A stretch of 64,000 nt of DNA from the NCBI GenBank assembly GCA_036936605.1, contig JAUPFV010000004.1:185646807-185710806 (forward strand), in the 5' to 3' direction. The notes under the pieces were generated by a model that did not search any database, was not told the DNA's origin, and was given only the letters and a program-made list of their open reading frames with translations. The DNA comes from Limnanthes douglasii subsp. nivea (Eukaryota; Streptophyta; Magnoliopsida; Brassicales; Limnanthaceae). Below, piece by piece: positions 20,320 to 32,002 of the stretch. Both the position numbers and the translations under genes were made by a program. Within the stretch, counting starts at the first letter, position 1; each line of letters opens with the position of its first letter.

Positions 20320-21403
20320 TAGGAGAGTTGCATGAAGATGTGAAATTGGCCAAGAAATTGCTATGCAAAGCATTTGGCTATATACTATTATATGAGGTTT
20401 TGAATAAGAAAGCGCTGAGTAGGCCATTATTGCGATGTTTGAGCAGAGAAGAATCACATGAAGTTTTATCATAATTTCATAATGAAGAAGGTTAAACGCA
20501 TTGTGGGTTCAAGGCATTGACTCGTCGAGTTTTGTTGGCTTGGTTTTATTGTCTTTCGATTATGAACGATGCTATGAACTTGGTTCGAAGCTGTGATACT
20601 TGTCAAAGGTTTTCTAATTCTATTCATAAACCAGCCGCTTATGCCAATTACCGAACCCGTTCCATTTGATAAATGGGGAATATATTTCGTGGGACCTTTT
20701 TCGATGACCTCTGGAAGACAACAAATGATAATTGCTGTAGTGAATTATTTTACAAAGTGGACAGAAGCAGAACCATTGTTTAGAATAAAAGCTAAGAATG
20801 TGATTAAGTTCATTGTAAACAGTATTTTCTGTCTTTTTGGAGTACCTCGAAGAATTACTAAAGACAAAGGTCCTCAATTTAATAATAAAGAAGTGGCTTC
20901 GTTCTGTGGTTCGGAGGGGATAAAGCTATTTTTTTTTCAACAACCTTTCATCCCCAAGAAAATGGACAAGTAGAGCTGACAAACATATCTATTTTAGAAG
21001 GTTTAAAGAAGAATTTGATAGGAACAATAGGAAAATGGCTTAATTATTTGCAGGAGGTACTATGGGCTTATCGAACAATCCCTAGGGAAGCTACTAAAGA
21101 AACTCCTTTTGCTTTCACATATGGAATGAATGATGTTAGCCTTATAAAATCTACATTGCATTCTTTTAGAAAAAATCAATATTCCGAAGACTTGAATGAT
21201 AAAGCTAAACGATCAAGTTTGGATTTGGTTGAAGAGAAAAGAGTTCGAGCTCACCTGAATGTAATTCATTATCAAACTCTTATGAGGAATAAATATAATT
21301 CGAAGGTAAAAAGGAGAGAGTTCAAGGTGGGTGACAAAGTGTTAAGAAAGATGGGATGCTTCAACATCCCTGGAATATACATCTAAAATTGTATTGGGAG
21401 TGA
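20320..21403 (+). pseudogene. Tat element B integrase
   Basis: The zinc finger is recognisable near 20470-20610 (HNEEG, THCGFKALTRRVLLAW, CDTCQRF) with a stop inside. Core frame 20593-20973 has FDKWGIYFVGPFSM, where the first catalytic Asp (GLDLVGP in element C) is Tyr. It also has ITKDKGPQFNNKE, keeping the second Asp. The Glu region HPQENGQVELTN lies in another frame near 20950. Frame 21015-21386 holds LQEVLWAYRTIPREATKETPFAFTYGMN and KRREFKVGDKVLRK. After VLRK about 30 codons present in element C are missing and reading resumes as QHPWNIHLKLYWE with a stop at 21403. Confidence 0.83.
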
Positions 21404-21619
21404 CTGTGTTGTATTTTGGAATTGTTTTCTTTGATTAATTAGGACACTCTACGTACATATTCAAATGTATCAATAAAATTCATTTTTTGGCCAATAGTTG
21501 TTTACAAATACTTGTTTAAACTATTTTGGTAACTAGTCTAAGACTGATCATCTTTGAGGTTGACCAAGAGTAGAATATTCTAAAATGTTGAGTACACTTT
21601 TCGAAGAAGCAAACATATG
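21404..21619. other. Post-pol spacer of Tat element B
   Basis: Non-coding, AT-rich; corresponds in position to the post-pol region of element C but no similarity is obvious. Confidence 0.5.
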
Positions 21620-21712
21620 TGAAGTGCTACGTTCTCTAAACGTACTATAATATTCGAAGTGTTACATTTTCTAAACGCACTATAATATTCGAAGTGCTAC
21701 ATATTATAATGC
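21620..21712. repeat. 35-bp tandem repeat, about 2.6 copies
   Basis: Units start GAAGTGCTACGTTCTCTAAA (21621), GAAGTGTTACATTTTCTAAA (21656) and GAAGTGCTACATATTATAAT (21691), each ending in CTATAATATTC or a truncated form. Tat elements commonly carry tandem repeats between pol and the 3' LTR, which fits the position. Confidence 0.75.
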
Positions 21713-22619
21713 TATTTAAACTATCATGTTATATTTTCTCTTCGAATAACTAATATAAATAATAGTCCGAAACAAAGTATTCATACCTAATAGAATAGAC
21801 TTCGTGGAGAAAAATAACAGATGCAACAAGAGAAATAAAGATAAAATTAAATTTAGGGTTAGTAAATACGTGAAGATAAATTAGAGAGGAAACACTCTAT
21901 TCTCTCTAGAAACCCTAGAGTTTAGCCAACGGTTAGTGAATTTTTTCTGATCCGGCTCATCTTTAGTTTTGAGAGTCGCCGATCTTGTTTCCATATTTGT
22001 TACATACTTCTTTACCTTTATTTTATCTTTTTGTTCTCTCTTTCCGGTTGTTCTTGTCGACTGGAGTTACCCTGTTGTTTTAAGTTCTTCTACCCAGGGT
22101 GCGCGTTACTGTCATTGCTGCTATTTTTGGATTCCACCAGAGTCCCTGACGGTTGGGATCTTCTTTGGTTGCCAATATTTACGTGTTCATCGATGCAGCT
22201 GGAAATCCAGTGTAGATTTGAAACCCCCATCGGGTTCGGTATCTGTTCCGTCATTGTAGTACGCTTGTTTCAGTGGTATCTTGTGCTTCGATCAGTGGGT
22301 TTTACCTCTTCTTCTTTCAAAGAAAAGCAACATAAAACTAGTCATTTACTATTAAGTAAGTAATTAATTACTTAAGTCCTATGGACTTTGGAAAAATTCC
22401 AAAATTAAGTAAGTAACATTATTATTTACTATACTAATTTAAAGGGTTTGATTGAGCAAATTACTATTATTAGGATATTTTTGCATATTTTGTATTGATG
22501 AATTTGTACTATTTTGTATGAAAGAAATGTTTTGTATTTAAACAAATTATTGCAATGATTCTTAAATGTATTTATGCAACTTATTGTATTGATCTTTTTA
22601 TCTCAATGAATATTACAGA
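21713..22619. other. Unassigned region, moderately open but no recognisable protein
   Basis: Two overlapping frames near 21969-22363 are rich in Cys, Phe, Leu and Ser, a composition expected from CT-rich leader DNA. A GTGGTATCTTGTGC phrase near 22274 loosely resembles a tRNA-Met primer site but no LTR pair supports it. The remainder is AT-rich with a direct repeat of TTAAGTAAGTAATTA-type words near 22345-22420. Confidence 0.4.
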
Positions 22620-22624
22620 GCATT

Positions 22625-23000
22625 TTGTTTCGTTAGACCTCTTCACTTGAACTACGTGCTTATAGCGATGCTGATAGGGATAATGATCCTCATGACTGAA
22701 AATCTACTACTGGTTTCTGTATTTTCCTTGAAGATTCATTAATATCATAGAAAAGTAAGAAACAATATGTTGTCTCTAGATCGTCTACTGAAGTTGAGTA
22801 CCATGCTATGGACGTGACCACTTGTGTGATTGTTTGATTACGATGGCTTCTTGCATGGGGGTTAATGTTACTAAACCTACTTCCTTACATTGTGATAACA
22901 AAAGCGCCATGCAGATAACAAAGAATTTTGTTTTTCATGAGAGAACGAAGCACAGTCCTTATACCCCTCCAATCTACATCACTTTAGCGTTCGTCCTTTT
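22625..23000 (+). pseudogene. Ty1/copia RNase H fragment
   Basis: Translation across small breaks gives SLELRAYSDADRDNDPHD then a stop, KSTTGFCIFLEDSLIS, KSKKQYVVSRSSTEVEYHAMDVTT, and frame 22822-23097 with ACMGVNVTKPTSLHCDNKSAMQITKNFVFHERTKH. These are the DAD, SS.AEYRA and CDN.SA motifs of copia RNase H at the end of pol. The element otherwise appears lost. A related piece lies inside the LTR of CRM element D at 57690-57870. Confidence 0.85.
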
Positions 23001-23284
23001 GAGTAATGAAATTTCTCCAGGCTTTGGATCATGTTCAGACCCTCATTCGATGTGTATGCACAACTTCATCTTGTGTTTTGTGATTTTTCTAGGGTGATCC
23101 TTGTGTTCTATCTCATCCTTGAGTTATGCCTAATGGTCGATGATATGGAGGGCCCCTGGTGTCACTCCTGATGTTGCAGGTTATGTTGCCTTTTGGATGA
23201 TGGTATCTATTTTATAAATCTCATTTCTCTGATCTGTAGCAGACCCTACGACTTGGTTCTTCGTATAAGTTATGAGGTTCTTTC
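23001..23284. other. Sequence downstream of the copia fragment
   Basis: Non-coding. It could be copia 3' end or LTR sequence but no pair was found. Confidence 0.3.
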
Positions 23285-23645
23285 ATGACTGGTTTTAAGC
23301 CCGATTTCAGGGCTGTTTCGTGGTTTTCTTGAGGCTGTTCGCAGTCACATTTTGTGGGAGTTTGCAGGTTGTTTCAAGGCGGGTTTCCATGCTGTTTCGT
23401 GGCTGTCTCCTGTCTTTTTGTAGACTGGTTTTGTGGATTTCTTGTGACTGTTTGCATGCTAGTTTTGTGGTTATCTTGTGGCTCTTTGCAAGCTGTTTCA
23501 TAGGAAATTGTAGGCAGCTTGCAGGCTGTTTCAAGGTGGGTTTCAATCAAGGCTGTTTCGTGGCTATTTGCAAGTTGTTTCATGAAAAATTGTAGGCAGC
23601 TTGCAGGTTGTTTCAAGATTGTTTTGTGGATATTAGTAGACTATT
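23285..23645. repeat. Degenerate minisatellite built on a GGCTGTTTCGTGG / TTGCAGGNTGTTTCAAG theme
   Basis: GGCTGTTTCGTGG recurs at about 23311, 23394 (as ATGCTGTTTCGTGG) and 23552. TTGCAGGNTGTTTCAAG recurs at about 23353, 23519 and 23601. The two clearest copies of TGTAGGCAGCTTGCAGG are 82 bp apart (23509 and 23591). Open frames on both strands across this block are by-products of the repeat. Confidence 0.7.
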
Positions 23646-24588
23646 TGCGAACTGTTTGCACAACTCTATATCGCTACATCTGGTATGTTTTCTCCATCAA
23701 GCTAACAACAACAACTCCTGTGATTCTGACTCAGATCATGTGGAAATCATCTCCCTCAGACGACGACCTCTCACAAGGTCTAAAGTCAATCGTCTGCCCG
23801 AGGATGCCATGATCAACAACCAGTGAATCTCTTATTTGCTTATACGGTTGGTACTAGTTGTTATGTACCAAATATTTTGTTCAACATTTTGTACCTTGTG
23901 TCTTCACACCTTTGGCTTGTTGGGTTTATTTATGGGAATACCCCCGTTGTTTTGTGTATGTTTTTCAGTTACTTTTGTAAGCCGAAGAATACCTCGAAGT
24001 ATCATGTAAATAATTTTTTTTTATTTTAACTTAAAGTCTTTTAATACCAAGCAAAAGACATAAAGATAAATTTGATATTTTAAAAATATTTTATACCTAA
24101 TAGCCATCTAAAAGCGGACAAAAAATTGATTACCTACTTATATTGGTATAGTAATGGAAATAACTGTTTAATTTAAGGATAACATAAACGAATAAATTAT
24201 TATTTAAATGAAGAGTTACAACTAATCATCTGAATGTTTAAATTTATCAAAACCAGTTGTAGCATAAAAGTTTTCAATAATATATGAACATACAAAACAC
24301 ACACATAGTTTTAATTATTAGTTATTTTTTACTTTCCAATCTCAATTAAAAAAATCTAAAAATCTAAAAATATGTATATATATCCTCCTCTTTACACTAT
24401 CGTTGTGTCAGATTCACCGGGATGCACAAGTTGCCAATTAACGATACATATTATCTACACTGACACTCTGTCACATTGCTACCTGACGCGTCGCGGCACG
24501 TGAGCCTATACTTCACATCTGTTTGCTCAATTCATTTATTTCATTCAATACTTTTTTACAAACCTACTCAATGGACTAGGGGGATGCC
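23646..24588. other. Unassigned, with no supported gene
   Basis: Near 23690-23826 a short frame reads SCDSDSDHVEIISLRRRPLTRSKVNRLPEDAM, gene-like in composition but unmatched. The rest is AT-rich and non-coding. Confidence 0.35.
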
Positions 24589-25410
24589 TGATAAGGTCAC
24601 CATTATCAGAGTAGAGGCAATCAGGCAAGACGTGACATATAATAACAGATTGAGCAACACGCGGGCACACAACAACGACTGCATCGATGCCTACCGAGGG
24701 GTATCCGATTCATAACAAGACAACCTGCGACCCATTAGACAAGATCACCACAGATAACTAAACCAATGCCTAACCGAAAGAGATCGAGCCTACTTTAAAA
24801 AACACAACCAAACAAAAGTCATACAGGAAAACCAACGTAACCCGACCGATAAAATGACCATGTACATGTTATAGGCGGAAACTAGTGCAAATCTAGTCAC
24901 GGCCCATCCAAGCGGTCATCTTACCGAGTAGAGGCCACATGCAAAGAATAATATAGTCAAGTCGAGGTTCATCAAAGAAGGACTACCAGTAGCCAATGCC
25001 CGTGAGGCATAACCGCGATCAATGCATAATAAATAGCTTTTAAGGGAGTCAACAACCATTAAAAGAATTTATGACTACAAACCAACTTAACTTATCACAA
25101 CCAAGATAATGACCATACATATGGGTCCACAATTATAAATATAGGTCCACTATCTTAATAAGGAGAGTTATGAGATTAGTGGGAGAATGAAACCATCTTA
25201 TAAATAGTATAAATAGGATTACAATCATGTAGAAATTATTTTCTCTTGTTGGATTAATAAAAATACTACTTGTGAGATTTTCTCTTAACAATCGCACAAG
25301 AGATTGGATAGATGAATAAAATAGTTCATCTATCAAGGGAATGAAGAGCATATCTACAATTAGGGTTAAAACCAAAATTTCAATGTATTCATCTAATCCC
25401 AATCTAAGAC
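24589..25410 (+). repeat. Candidate retrotransposon LTR, unpaired
   Basis: A purine-rich stretch (GGACTAGGGGGATG) is followed by TGATAAGGTCACC, resembling a polypurine tract and an LTR start. About 600 bp later a strong TATA word occurs (CTTATAAATAGTATAAATAG, 25197-25216), then AATAAAAATAC and a pyrimidine-rich leader. That is the U3-R-U5 layout of a gypsy LTR. The right end is unclear and no second copy exists in the window. Confidence 0.35.
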
Positions 25411-25779
25411 GTAATATCTAATATAAATATATAAAACGTATCTAATAATAATAAAGTATCACTAATAATTTAAATTTTAATCAGATAGTAGGTGGTAACA
25501 TTTTAAAAATATCATAATTTGGTTTTAAAATGAAACTAATATTTGAAATATAAATAATAGGGAGAGTTATGGTAACCACCTGAGTTTTGCATCTTATATT
25601 CTTCCCTTCATACTCATGAATACACAAATACGTACAACCTTCAACAATTTGTTATATTTAATCTTCAAAAGTCCATATCCATTGAACTCTAACTAAATTG
25701 TTTTTCCCCAAAACACATATATTTATATTTTTAAAGACAAACAAAAAGAAATTCATGGGTGATTTTTTAGATATTCGTT
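25411..25779. other. AT-rich spacer, nothing recognised
   Basis: No coding or repeat structure that I can support. Confidence 0.5.
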
Positions 25780-26260
25780 TATTAAACCAAAATACATATA
25801 ATTTCGCAGTTGGAACACAATTTATTTTTTCAGACTAATTTTGCAACCAAATTGCACGTATTTATACAACTAAAACACAATCCAATTTAAGAAAAAAGTT
25901 TCTCAACATAAAATGCACATATTTTTACACCTACAAAAGTTAGTTGTTTGACACCCAATTAATACTTTTTTCACAAAAAACCAAGTTGTATTTTTTCCCA
26001 CTCAATCACACTTTTATCAAGCTAAGTCTTATTTCTTGCAACTATTTTTTTTATTTACGTAACATATTTGTATGTAATTTCGTAAACAGAACACAATAGT
26101 TTTGGGAATCATATTATATGTAATTCTATAATTGAAACATAGTTGTTTTTTTCAGCCAAATTACTCATAATTATACAACTCGAACGCAATTATTTTTTCA
26201 AAACATATTTCACAACTCAATTCTCCGTGATTAGGCAACCAAAAAAAATCAAAAAACATA
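25780..26260. repeat. Degenerate tandem array, period roughly 55-62 bp
   Basis: The phrase CATATNTAATTNTNNAANTGNAACACAATTNTTTTTTCA recurs with drift, near 25795, 25855, 25917, 26065, 26120 and 26166. Clear examples are TTGGAACACAATTTATTTTT, AACTAAAACACAATCCAATT and AACAGAACACAATAGTTTTG. It looks like an old satellite-like or microduplicated block. Confidence 0.5.
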
Positions 26261-26760
26261 TTTAATTTATCAATTTTTGATATATGGACTAAGTACTAAT
26301 TGACATATGAGTCAGTGTCTATCATTTTAAAAGTATCATCATATTCGTATCATTCTCTCATTCTTAAAAAAAGCTTGTACTCAAGATTAAATGAGTGGAT
26401 ACTATTTTTACTTAGGAAACTTTCAATTGCTATAAAACAAATTGAACACGTCTTGAACTGAACTTGGATATTGAAAGGGAATGTCATTTGAAGAAAATAT
26501 CTCAATATGTAATGATTCTCGAAAATTTGCTAATGTTGTCCAATCAATTCATGGAACAAATAACTTGTATTTTATAGATCTCAACTGTAATAATGTATTC
26601 GTCTCTCTTTAATCAACACCCTCTAATTTTATTACTCAATTTGGATGCGTAATGAAAGATAAATTAATGTTTAATCAAAATAATCAGTGCTGAAAAATAT
26701 AAACGTTTCAACTCTTCACATTTTCTCTGAGTTTTTTTTATGTGATAAAGTTGAATAACT
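26261..26760. other. AT-rich spacer
   Basis: No gene seen. 26285-26340 (GGACTAAGTACTAATTGACA...) resembles 27473-27520, suggesting a dispersed low-copy repeat. Confidence 0.4.
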
Positions 26761-26817
26761 AAAACTATTTTTATGTTGGATGGAAATAGAAAAACTATTT
26801 ATGTTGGATGGAAATAG
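26761..26817. repeat. 28/29-bp tandem duplication
   Basis: AAAACTATTTTTATGTTGGA and AAAACTATTTATGTTGGATG begin two adjacent units, each ending GGATGGAAATAG. Confidence 0.85.
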
Positions 26818-29800
26818 AAAAGGATATCAAACCTGAAACAATTTAAAACTCTAATACAAATGGATACGAACCCAACCACTAAGCCCCAAACAAATTTGAT
26901 ATGGAACCATAAGAACGATAAAGAGTGAATGACAAACCTAAAAAACCTATAACTATGATACCAACTGATATAAACCCAGCTAACGATGCCACTAAACCCA
27001 AACTAAATCTGATATTGAACGCCAAGAGTAATCATGATTGAATGAGACCTCGACCGATTATTTAGAAAACCTAGAACCTTTGAATAAGAAAAAAGCTACA
27101 AATGTGACGTAAAAGCATTTGAGAAATGAGGTTGAACACCACAGATAAAAATTTTATAAGCTCAAATTTTTTTAACAAACAACTAATGAGAAACACCCAC
27201 TTTAATTTTATTAAAACATAGTTTTCAATCCTTGCAAAGATTATGAAAAATAATACTTGGAGCAACCTCAAAATATAAAAAGCCATAAAATAGAATTATA
27301 TACAAGCATTGATAATAATGTATATTAGAATTTTAAAGAAAACCAAAATAACTAACATTAAATGTATTTAATTAAAACAATCAACCCATTGAGTTTTCAT
27401 TCTTTAATATATTGATTAATTGGCTTATTATCTTCTTTCTTTAATCCATCTTTTTAATTGCAACGATGACATGGACTAAGTTTTTGTTGATATTTGAGTC
27501 ATCATCTATCGTTTTAAAAGCATCCCCATATTTATATTATATTTCATAATGTACATAGAGATATTTAAGTTTTCTTAAGAGGAACACGATCTATAATATG
27601 GCATACCGGTAAAATGGCATCACACCACAAGTTAATATGAAACTTATAGTTAAATAGCATAACATTGCATATCTCAATCAATGTTTTATTCTTATGCAAA
27701 AGATGTCAGATATTAATTAATTATATAATAATTTTTAAACAAAAGTAGATGACACATTTGAGAAGTAGTTTCCTTTATTAATACATAATGCTTTTATATT
27801 GACATTTAATAGATTTCCAACTTCAAGTTTGAAATTCTCAAACATATTAAAAGCTCATATATGTGTTTTGAAAAATACATATTAATCAATCAAATATAGT
27901 TATATAAAAGATATAAAGTGTATTTAACCCCACGAATTAAGACTATGTGTAATACACATAAATAAATTTTTATCGAGTTTAATAATTTCATTTCAACGTT
28001 CTCATAAGGTTACTGAATTATTTTCAAATCTACACACATTTTCTATTTTTATGAACATATCATAATTTGTAAGTCATGCTCAAATTATTCTCTTATTGTG
28101 TTGTGCCTCGTATGCACAAATTTATTATATTGAAATAAATTATCAACTGCAACCAAAAGTAAATAAAAGTTAGTATTTTATTAATATAAGTTTTATGTGT
28201 ACATAGTTTGACGATTCCATAACATGAGTATCATTTTCAAACAAAATCACTACTTTTGGACACAATGAGTTTACCAAATTTGTACCTCGAATAAATTACA
28301 CCTTTAGTCATGAGATCATCATAAAATAAATTAATGTTCATATTGGGAACATGAATTTTTTTATGAGATTTATATTTTCCCACTTGTCATTATTAATTCG
28401 AACGTATGATATCTTTTCACTTTGGATTTGTTGATGTTTTTCATTTGCATCTCTTTTGTGCCATTAATTTCTTCAATTTATTTGAATAAAATCTTATCAT
28501 GAGAAATATTTGGATGTTTAAAAAGTTAGAAAATACGACAATGACAATTTCTACATCTCTCACTCTCATCTATAACTCTCTTTCGCAAAGCTTGAAGATA
28601 TGTTCAAGAATATCCTATGGATTTAAAGCCTTGATGTTACTCGTATTTGATTAATATCTAATTGAATAGGAAATTTGCTACATGATGTTGGGATTAAACA
28701 CTCAACAAGAAATGAATCATTTAGGAGATGTGGAATTTTTTTCTTTCGTATTTACGACATTCAATGATGTTCGATCCTTAACTGATTTTCTATCTTTGAT
28801 TTCTTTCAGTTCCACATCTAACTTTTCGTACTCCATGCGTAATTTTTATTTATTCTTTATTTTCTTCTGTCCTTTCATTTTTTATTGATCACATTTTTAG
28901 GTTTGAGTTGGTGAACTGTGAGTTCTTAAAAAAGTAACAAAATATACTTTTTGGAAATAGTTTTTTAATGTTTGATGTTCTTTTACTTTTGAATGATAGA
29001 AATTAGTCTCGTTCTTTTAGATGTTCTTTATTAATTAGCCTTTTCGTCTGAAGAAATTACAAATGATTCTCCAACTATTAATTCATTTAATACATTGGCT
29101 CATTGCTTTTCTGTTGATTTGGTTGAGTTCTAGAGCATTATTATGACATATATCATATTATTTTTTATCTCTTTTTGTCAAAGTAAACCCTTTCACCACG
29201 ATAAATATTTGTATTAATTACTTTATAATTAGTTTTCGATTATCTGTGGGTTAAATGACCTATACGGCAAGAATTTATATTTAGCAATAATATTTTTCTT
29301 ATTTATCTTTTCGAGACCATGGTGTGCGAGCCTAAGGTGGATAACATTATCATATCATTGATCCCATTTTGGCACGATACTACGAACCACGCATCCCATC
29401 CCTTTGGTCGTATTTGAAGTTTATGAAACCCTCGTGTTTTTTCCATATGTGTAATCTCCTCTTAACCGTAATACGTTTATTATAAAATTAAATGTCTTAA
29501 CGTTTCTGATTCTTTTTCATTTATTCGTTATCTATGTTTTTAATGATGTGCACGATCGTATCTATTTTTAGTCAGATTTTGTTTGCTCTCCATCATGATA
29601 TCTCATAGGTTGTCCTAGTGGATTTCAACACTATCTGTAAACTCGGGGATCGTGTTGGTTCCTCTGATATCTAGAATTATTCAATCGGTTTAAATAGTTT
29701 TTGGTTACTATTAAAAATGCACAGATCTTTGTACTTCATATTAATTGTACTCATAGTCAAACAAACAACCTACCAATCCCATAACTTTCAAATTAATCAT

Positions 29801-29900
29801 GTTCTTGTCAACAACGGTTGCAATAGGTCTTTTCCAGTGTCATTTTCTCAATATGTTCATCCTCGTACTTTTTATCATATAACTATCATTTTTAATCTTG
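26818..29900. other. AT-rich intergenic DNA
   Basis: No frame with recognisable similarity on either strand. Frames of about 60-70 codons here have AT-driven composition. Nothing else supported. Confidence 0.55.
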
Positions 29901-31540
29901 GTACCCCTAAAGTCTCACCGTAATTTTAAAAACATCATCTACGCTAGTTGGAACCTCATTCTTGGTGCCAATGGTATATATATTGTATTTAAACTGTTTC
30001 GACTTCAAAACAACCTTTGTGGCCTGATTTTTTTGAGAGTTTAATGATATCGGTATACAAGCGTTCAACGTCCAACATGACTTTTTCTTCACTCAATCCA
30101 ACATAGCCATCAATAATCCAAACTTCATCTTTGTATATGTGGAGACCGAAGCCACATATGATTTCATCTTCATCAACAGGGCTGATGAGTCATTCTTTCA
30201 TCAAAATCAAGATAATATTAGCTCAAGCTTGGAGCCCGTAATATAAAATTCTTCCAAAACAATCTCAAAATCCGAATCGTAAGTAATAAAATTATTTATA
30301 TCACTAATGCTTGAGGGGAGCTCAAAACAACCCCTCAAGTATTGCTAAAATTTTCTCACACTACTTCCCTACCCTTTTGGGATCCACCAGTCATAAGGGC
30401 TATCCGAGTATTTCTTGAGTTTCCTTTATCATTTCCCCGAAGCTCAACCTCACAAATAAACCCATATGACTTGTACGATTTTGAATGAGGAAATCACGAA
30501 AGTCATTTTTAGTATTGAGTCTAAACTTTATGGAATATTTGGGAGAATGATCTATGTGACAGGTTCCACAAATTATTGACTATAATTCTCTTGACCTTTT
30601 TCAGAATAAAACTACTATCGCCCTCATCCTGAAATCCTACATCATTTCTTCTGTTGCAGATTTCAGACCCGTTGCATGTTGCCATATTACCTAAAAAGTC
30701 ATTTTCAATTTTTTTTACCAATAAAATCAAGGATTCTTCCTTGATCTTATCGAAAAGCCGTTATCTACCTTTATCATTAGGTTTAACATCTCTGATAATA
30801 TCTTCATATCTTAATAAATTCTAAAGAATATCAAATGAATAGCAAAGGTTCAAGAGTTTCCCTTAAAATCAACCTTATGAATGCTTTTGATAATATTCGA
30901 AGACACCTCGTCCTTGACTTGTTGTCATAAATTCTTTGACAATATGATTTCTTGGATTTTCTAATGCATTTTTCCATACTTTTAATGTAAATATCAATGG
31001 TGACCCCATGTAAATTTTATAGGGAAAAAAGACCTTCTTGAGGGAGATCATCTTTAATATTTCTTTTTTGTCCTAGTTATGCAAATTCTCTCTGAAATTC
31101 TTATGGAGAAAAGAAGCAACATAAATTTATTGAGTGTCATCATTTCTTGATAATATCATTAATAGTTTTTTTATATTGATAGGTTCCAGCTCATTAATTT
31201 GGTTCATTTTTTTGTCAGCTGTAATGGTCTTCAATTTTCATCTTATCATCGTTAAGGACACGAGCCTAAACCTTTGTTTTTTTCTTTGGTTAGATCATAA
31301 AATAAAGCTCATTAGGTTTAAATTTATTTGGCATAAGGTTACTTTACCTATCGTTGAGGTGGCTAAATAGGATTGTAAAGGTAAATGTAGTAGCACTCAT
31401 GGTCCCACACGAAGAAGGACAATGACCATGATTCAGAGAGAAATTCCCGCATCCATCCTTAACAACGGGAGTTGTGATTTGAGATGGGGTCAACGATTCC
31501 AGATCCGGATGAAAAATAGAAACGTGCATGTGTTTCAAAC
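29901..31540 (-). other. Possible decayed coding region on the minus strand, family uncertain
   Basis: Minus-strand pieces are less AT-rich than their surroundings and look protein-like. They include frame 30730-30521 (GNMATCNGSEICNRRNDVGF), a piece near 30460-30350 reading FICEVELRGNDKGNSRNTRI and GGSQKGREVV, and frame 30092-29907. The second piece is reminiscent of proteins found with plant LINE ORF1-type sequences, but I cannot name the family. Numerous stops mean it is a remnant in any case. Confidence 0.3.
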
Positions 31541-32002
31541 GATAAAATCTTAGGTGGAAGCCACCAATCTAAAAGGTTCTCGTGTATGTGAGGTAAAAAT
31601 CTTGAGCTGGAGGAGAAGTTTGATCCATGTTTGTACGACTGACTAATAAATATAAATGTAAAGTATCTAACAATGACCTAGAGAACAACTACTATATAAT
31701 TGAATAGAGATAAAAATGTTTAAATTGGTTGGTTGACATGAGTGTGCCTATTGGTAATGATGATTATAAGGTCGTTGCGATAAGACATATTGTATCTCAT
31801 ATGATGGCTTCGTTTCAAGACCAAACCATATAATTATGCATCCATGTGAGTTTGTGACAGAGTTAGTAGTAAGTCAGGTTGAACTTGATCTCAAGATTAT
31901 AATTTTCATAATCGTTGTAATAACTTTGTCTATAGACTTGAATAATGATTATATTCACTTGTGGTTATCTCCATAGAAGTTTCAACCCGTTAACCAGTGT
32001 AG
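31541..32002. other. Unassigned spacer
   Basis: No feature that I can support. Confidence 0.5.

Larger units (their letters stand above)
15326..21403 (+). mobile_element. Ty3/gypsy Tat-lineage element B, pol to its end, 3' LTR not found
   Basis: A candidate 5' LTR end and primer site (15694-15712) are followed by gag, protease, RT, RNase H, second RNase H and integrase in Tat order. The pol end is visible as HPWNI then LKLYWE and a TGA at 21401-21403. No copy of the 15326-15690 sequence was found downstream, so the 3' LTR is deleted or very divergent. Multiple stops and frameshifts in each domain mark it as intermediate in decay between the first Tat element and element C. Confidence 0.85.

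Noticed and set aside
22274..22288. GTGGTATCTTGTGC as a tRNA-Met primer binding site
   Set aside because: Only the first eight bases fit (TGGTATC) and there is no LTR end or internal coding start next to it.
22031..22363. 110-codon frame rich in Cys, Leu and Phe
   Set aside because: Overlaps another frame of equal quality in CT-rich DNA; no motif or codon support.
23307..23616. Lys/Gln-rich minus-strand frames as a possible structural protein
   Set aside because: They are the reverse reading of a degenerate tandem repeat.
25133..25402. 89-codon minus-strand frame (hydrophobic, membrane-like)
   Set aside because: Lies antisense across the TATA and leader of the candidate LTR; Ile/Leu bias follows base composition.
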